A stretch of 8,844 nt of DNA from positions 1 to 8,844 of the forward strand of contig JANQHP010000152.1 in the NCBI GenBank assembly GCA_028282625.1. Direction: 5' to 3'. A program made the translations under genes and the position numbers. The notes beneath the pieces are model-generated. The model saw only the letters and a program-made list of their open reading frames with translations. It had not been told where the DNA came from and searched no databases. This DNA is from Rickettsiales bacterium (GTDB lineage Bacteria; Pseudomonadota; Alphaproteobacteria; Rickettsiales; UBA8987). Shown here in pieces: positions 5,950 to 8,844 of this stretch. Each line of letters begins with the position of its first letter. The stretch's first letter is position 1.

Positions 5950-7315
5950 CCTGTTTTTGGAGTGCCTCGGTATGTTTTTTCTGCGCCTCGCCCAGTGAAA
6001 TGGTTTCCTCGCCCTTGGTATTGCGTTTCACCTTATCCAACGCACCGAGCGCATCACCTCCCAAATCCTGCAGTGAATCTTTTAAGCGCGCCATATCCGC
6101 AATATAGTCCGCCTTATTGCCATGCGACTGTGCCTTTTCTGTATCCGCTACCGCGCGCGCGGCCAATTTCTCCGAGAGCGAATTCCCAGGCTCCTTAACC
6201 TCTTCATGCTCGCCCACCTCCTGCCCTTCGGCGTTGCTACTGCCCTCATCTTTGGAGCCCTTCTTGCCCTCCCCTTCTTCTAGCTCTTCACCAGAAATCG
6301 CCTTATTCGCCGCTTTTTTCTGCGCCTGCTCGCGGGCTTTTTCCTGCTGACGCAGCGCTTTGATATCCGACATATAGTCGGCACGATTCCCACGCGTGAG
6401 CCGCTCTTCCGTTTGCTCCTCTGCCATCTCGGTCAAATGCTGGCTATGGTCATACTCCCCTTCGAGATGTTTTTGCAGCCCCTCTTCTCCCAGGCCAAGA
6501 TCCAGCGGTTTTTCTTCACCGGTTGCTTTTTTAAGCACCGACTTTAACGCCTGCAAGAAACCTTTCATCTGCTGCATATCCTGCAAGTAGTCGGTCAGCT
6601 TTAAGCGTGTTTGATCCTTACCCGTGGCCTGCTCTGCCTGCGTTTTGCGCTTCACCATAAAGGAAGGCTCTTTGCCACTTCCCTTTTGCGGCAATTCTTC
6701 CAACTCTAATTCATACTCACCAAGCAGGTCGCCCATCGCCTGCTGCAACTTCCCAAATCCACCCATTTTATTGGCCAGCTTGCCGAGTGTACGCTGGACC
6801 ACACGACCAAAAAGGGTACGCATGGTCGAAGGTTGCAAATTTCTTACCGGCGTAAATTGCTGCTCTTTCGCATTGGTCAAGCCCAGCTGCAGCGTTTTGG
6901 GGTGAATCGCCCAGGCTTGCTTCGGCTGCCCTTTTTCCGGCTCAGGCGGTTGCGGCAGCTTTAAGAAATCCGCCAGCACGCGCATGCTAATGGCAGCCTT
7001 ATACTCACGTAGACCATTGAGCACGGCTACCGTGCGCAAGCCAATCTCCGCCCGTGCTTTCGTTTTCGGGTTTAAGTGGAAATATTCCTCCAGCGGCACG
7101 GCCAGGGCACCCTCTTCGGCAGGTAGCACCGCCAAACCTTGCGACTGCTCCACAATCGTGCCCTCAAGCCCAAGCATTGCCACAAACTCTTCTGCCGTGA
7201 TGCCCGCCTCTTCAAAAAGCGTTGCAATTTCCTCACGCCGTGCGTCACTCTGCAGCGCTTCTTCCGCCCTGGCAAGAGCAGCCTCGTTTTCCTTATCCTT
7301 ATCGCGAAAAAACAT
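5933..7315 (-). CDS. Uncharacterised charged, cysteine-free protein with internal repeats
   Basis: I do not recognise this 460-residue protein. It has no signal peptide or membrane helix, no cysteine and a single tryptophan (Trp135), so it is probably soluble. Residues 1-45 are helical and charged. About 46-220 look like a folded part, with PLEEYFHLNPKTKARAEIGL (74-93) and RTLFGRVVQRTLGKL (166-180). The rest is very rich in Glu, Lys and Gln and is probably coiled coil with disordered linkers (about 340-380). A 31-residue unit recurs without gaps at 291-321 and 381-411 (12 identities) around the core GN[RK]ADYxxD, and a looser copy, TDYLQDMQQMKGFL, is at 241-254. The gene has a good ribosome binding site (AAGAAGG) and starts 23 bp after the 93-residue gene, so the two are probably co-transcribed. 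Scaffold or adaptor is only a guess. Confidence 0.8.
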   Translation of the reverse strand: MFFRDKDKENEAALARAEEALQSDARREEIATLFEEAGITAEEFVAMLGLEGTIVEQSQGLAVLPAEEGALAVPLEEYFHLNPKTKARAEIGLRTVAVLNGLREYKAAISMRVLADFLKLPQPPEPEKGQPKQAWAIHPKTLQLGLTNAKEQQFTPVRNLQPSTMRTLFGRVVQRTLGKLANKMGGFGKLQQAMGDLLGEYELELEELPQKGSGKEPSFMVKRKTQAEQATGKDQTRLKLTDYLQDMQQMKGFLQALKSVLKKATGEEKPLDLGLGEEGLQKHLEGEYDHSQHLTEMAEEQTEERLTRGNRADYMSDIKALRQQEKAREQAQKKAANKAISGEELEEGEGKKGSKDEGSSNAEGQEVGEHEEVKEPGNSLSEKLAARAVADTEKAQSHGNKADYIADMARLKDSLQDLGGDALGALDKVKRNTKGEETISLGEAQKKHTEALQKQENHER

Positions 7316-7338
7316 GTGCCTGCCTTCTTCCCATCACC

Positions 7339-7620
7339 TTAGGTATCATAGGTCATATTATAGATGCGTGCCATGGAGGCTTTGAGTTCTTCTGGAGGCG
7401 CACCATAACCTGAAAAAAGCACCTCGCCGTAACGCTCAATATCCAGGCCAGCACCGTGGTTGACCAGCGCTAAAAAGGCCGTTTCCTTGGAAGGAAATAC
7501 CTTAATAAAATACCAGGCATCGCGTGTTTCAGGCTCGTTTTCTTCAAACACACTACTAATCAGATACACATGGTTCTTCTGCGCTAAAATCTTGGCAACA
7601 AAGCCCTGACGTGGTGGCAT
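7339..7620 (-). CDS. Small uncharacterised protein downstream of coaE
   Basis: I cannot assign a family to this 93-residue protein. It looks folded rather than spurious: alternating hydrophobic and polar segments such as HVYLISSVF (17-25) and DAWYFIKVFPSKETAFLALV (34-53), then a glycine-containing stretch YGEVLFSGYGAPPEEL (64-79) and a helical C-terminus. There is no signal peptide or membrane helix. It starts 9 bp after the coaE stop with a clear AAGGAAG ribosome binding site inside that gap, so it is very probably co-expressed with coaE and with the larger unknown protein downstream. The mixed strand/helix pattern suggests a small alpha/beta domain; function unknown. Confidence 0.75.
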   Translation of the reverse strand: MPPRQGFVAKILAQKNHVYLISSVFEENEPETRDAWYFIKVFPSKETAFLALVNHGAGLDIERYGEVLFSGYGAPPEELKASMARIYNMTYDT

Positions 7621-7629
7621 ATTTCTTCC

Positions 7630-8232
7630 TTATAAAGCCAAAGAGCTTAATGCATATCGCAGCATCTGCACTTGTCGCATGGTATCCGCCCTACTCAAGC
7701 CAGTATAGATGATATAGTCCGCATTTTGTAGCTTATAGGCCATCGGCCATTGTCGTTTCACTACTTGCCGCATGCGTTCCAAGGAAAGACCACTGCGCTT
7801 CTTCAAGCGATGATACTGCACATATTCCGGACAGCTAGTAACCACCACTGCGTCACATACCGCCACCGCACCGGTTTCAAACAGCAACGGAATATCCAGC
7901 ACTGCCAAAGGCTTACGCTGCAAGCGGCACCGCTTGATCCAGTCCTGCCTTACATGCCCCACCAGCGGATGCAGCATAGCCTCAAGCTCACGCAGCTTGT
8001 GCCCGGAAGGGTCTGCAAAAACCTCATCAGCAAGCAGCTTGCGATCAATCGCCTCACCCTTCTTTGCTTCAGGAAGCCACTTGCCCACTAATTCCACCCC
8101 AGCACCTCCTTCGCCCAAAAGCCGATGCACCACCGCGTCCGCATCAAAATGAGCACCACACCGACCGGCAAGCGCCTTCGCAACCGTGCTTTTGCCCATC
8201 CCGATATTACCAGTCACCCCCACAATCAACAT
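7630..8232 (-). CDS. coaE: Dephospho-CoA kinase
   Basis: CoaE phosphorylates the 3'-hydroxyl of dephospho-CoA with ATP, the last step of coenzyme A synthesis. The 200-residue protein has the usual family length. It shows the P-loop GNIGMGKST (8-16), the conserved acidic pair at Asp30 and Asp32 in HFDADAVVHRLL (28-39), IDRKLLADEVFADP (62-75) ahead of LHPL (87-90), LDIPLLFETGA (112-122), and the lid and C-terminal region with RLKKRSGLS (142-150) and KLQNADYIIYTG (167-178). The start is supported by a GAGG six bases upstream that overlaps the aroE stop, and only 7 bp separate the two genes. The order aroE-coaE is common in alphaproteobacteria; the dnaQ gene that often follows is not present here. 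Confidence 0.96.
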   Translation of the reverse strand: MLIVGVTGNIGMGKSTVAKALAGRCGAHFDADAVVHRLLGEGGAGVELVGKWLPEAKKGEAIDRKLLADEVFADPSGHKLRELEAMLHPLVGHVRQDWIKRCRLQRKPLAVLDIPLLFETGAVAVCDAVVVTSCPEYVQYHRLKKRSGLSLERMRQVVKRQWPMAYKLQNADYIIYTGLSRADTMRQVQMLRYALSSLAL

Positions 8233-8239
8233 ATATACC

Positions 8240-8844
8240 TCATGCGGGCGTAAGCGCTTCTAACACATGGTGACGCAGCGCAAGCGTCACCTCCGGCTTC
8301 ACCCCAAACCAGCTCTCAAACCCGGGAGCTGCCTGATGCAGCAACATACCAAGCCCATCCACCACCGGGTTACTGCGCGCCTGGGCTGCTTGCAGCAAGG
8401 GAGTGATAAGCGGTGTATAGACAATATCCGTGACCAATGCCTCCTGCGACAACGCGTCCAACCTTATCTCCAGCGCAGGCTGCCCATGCATACCCAGCGA
8501 TGTGCTGTTCACAAGCAGGTTCACGCCATCCAAGGCCGCGTCTTTCTCTTCCCACGGCACCACCTTCAAGCGCCCAGCCTCCATGCCCGTATGCTGGCCA
8601 AGCATCGCCACCAGTGTCTCTGCTCTTTCTAGCGTACGGTTGGTCAGAATAATCTCCGGCACTTTGAGCGATGCCAGCGCAAACATCACCGCGCGCGCAG
8701 CACCACCGGCCCCAAGCACCATCGCCGGTCCGGCTGCCATATCAAAACCAGGCGGCATATGGCTCGTCACATTGCGTGCAAAGCCCACAAAATCTGTGTT
8801 TGTCCCGAGCACGTACCCTTCATTGATGATCACCGTATTCACCG
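8240..8844 (-). CDS. aroE: Shikimate dehydrogenase, C-terminal about 200 residues (5' end outside window)
   Basis: AroE reduces 3-dehydroshikimate to shikimate with NADPH in aromatic amino acid synthesis. The frame is open to the right edge. The GTG at 8842 is an internal valine of the conserved [A]VNTV motif, not a start. Visible motifs in order are VNTVI, GTNTDFVGF with the substrate-binding Asp, the NADP-binding loop LGAGGAARAV, the 2'-phosphate-recognising NRTLERAE, VNSTSLGMHG, DIVYTPLITPLL and DGLGMLLHQAAPGFESWFG. About 70-80 N-terminal residues, including the catalytic lysine, lie outside the window. The gene ends in TGA 8240-8242, 7 bp before coaE. Confidence 0.95.
   Translation of the reverse strand, partial: VNTVIINEGYVLGTNTDFVGFARNVTSHMPPGFDMAAGPAMVLGAGGAARAVMFALASLKVPEIILTNRTLERAETLVAMLGQHTGMEAGRLKVVPWEEKDAALDGVNLLVNSTSLGMHGQPALEIRLDALSQEALVTDIVYTPLITPLLQAAQARSNPVVDGLGMLLHQAAPGFESWFGVKPEVTLALRHHVLEALTPA

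Noticed and set aside
6117..6350. Plus-strand open frames rich in serine opposite the 460-residue protein.
   Set aside because: They are the complement of Glu/Lys-rich codons, which yields Ser/Pro/Leu-rich frames; there are no supporting motifs.
8840..8842. GTG at the right edge as the start of aroE.
   Set aside because: It encodes the valine of the conserved VNT motif in the middle of shikimate dehydrogenase; the true start is outside the window.

Overview
The window looks like chromosomal housekeeping DNA from an alphaproteobacterium. The signs are a small membrane protein, Cox11/CtaG and cytochrome oxidase subunit III in that order, a long NuoG of alphaproteobacterial/mitochondrial type, an FzlA-like GST-fold protein, and an aroE-coaE pair. 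Base composition is moderate, roughly half GC by eye, and fairly even. I cannot name a genus. No tRNA, rRNA, insertion sequence, integrase, phage gene or CRISPR array is visible, and no gap between genes reaches 300 bases.

Layout: the window holds two convergent, tightly packed gene runs. Left, plus strand (1-2188): the 3' end of an unidentified gene overlaps an RDD-family membrane protein by four bases (ATGA). The FzlA-like protein follows after 4 bp and RlmE, the 23S rRNA 2'-O-methyltransferase, after another 5 bp. Right, minus strand, read from 8844 down to 2211: aroE (5' end outside the window), coaE, a 93-residue unknown protein, a 460-residue cysteine-free charged protein with internal repeats, nuoG, a 37-residue one-helix membrane protein, ctaG and ctaE. 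The two runs meet tail to tail across 22 bp (2189-2210).

How the genes work together: ctaE encodes a core subunit of the aa3-type cytochrome c oxidase, CtaG supplies its CuB centre, and the 37-residue membrane protein occupies the place of the small gene often found before ctaG in alphaproteobacteria. nuoG encodes the iron-sulfur subunit of the complex I peripheral arm, so this half of the window is about aerobic respiration, but the other nuo genes and coxA, coxB and ctaB are not here. aroE and coaE serve the shikimate and coenzyme A pathways. On the plus strand, RlmE serves ribosome maturation and the FzlA-like protein probably serves FtsZ-based division.

I see no convincing new multi-gene system. 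The points most worth a second look are the repeat-bearing 460-residue protein with its 93-residue neighbour, the very small gene before ctaG, and the placement of nuoG directly in front of oxidase assembly genes.
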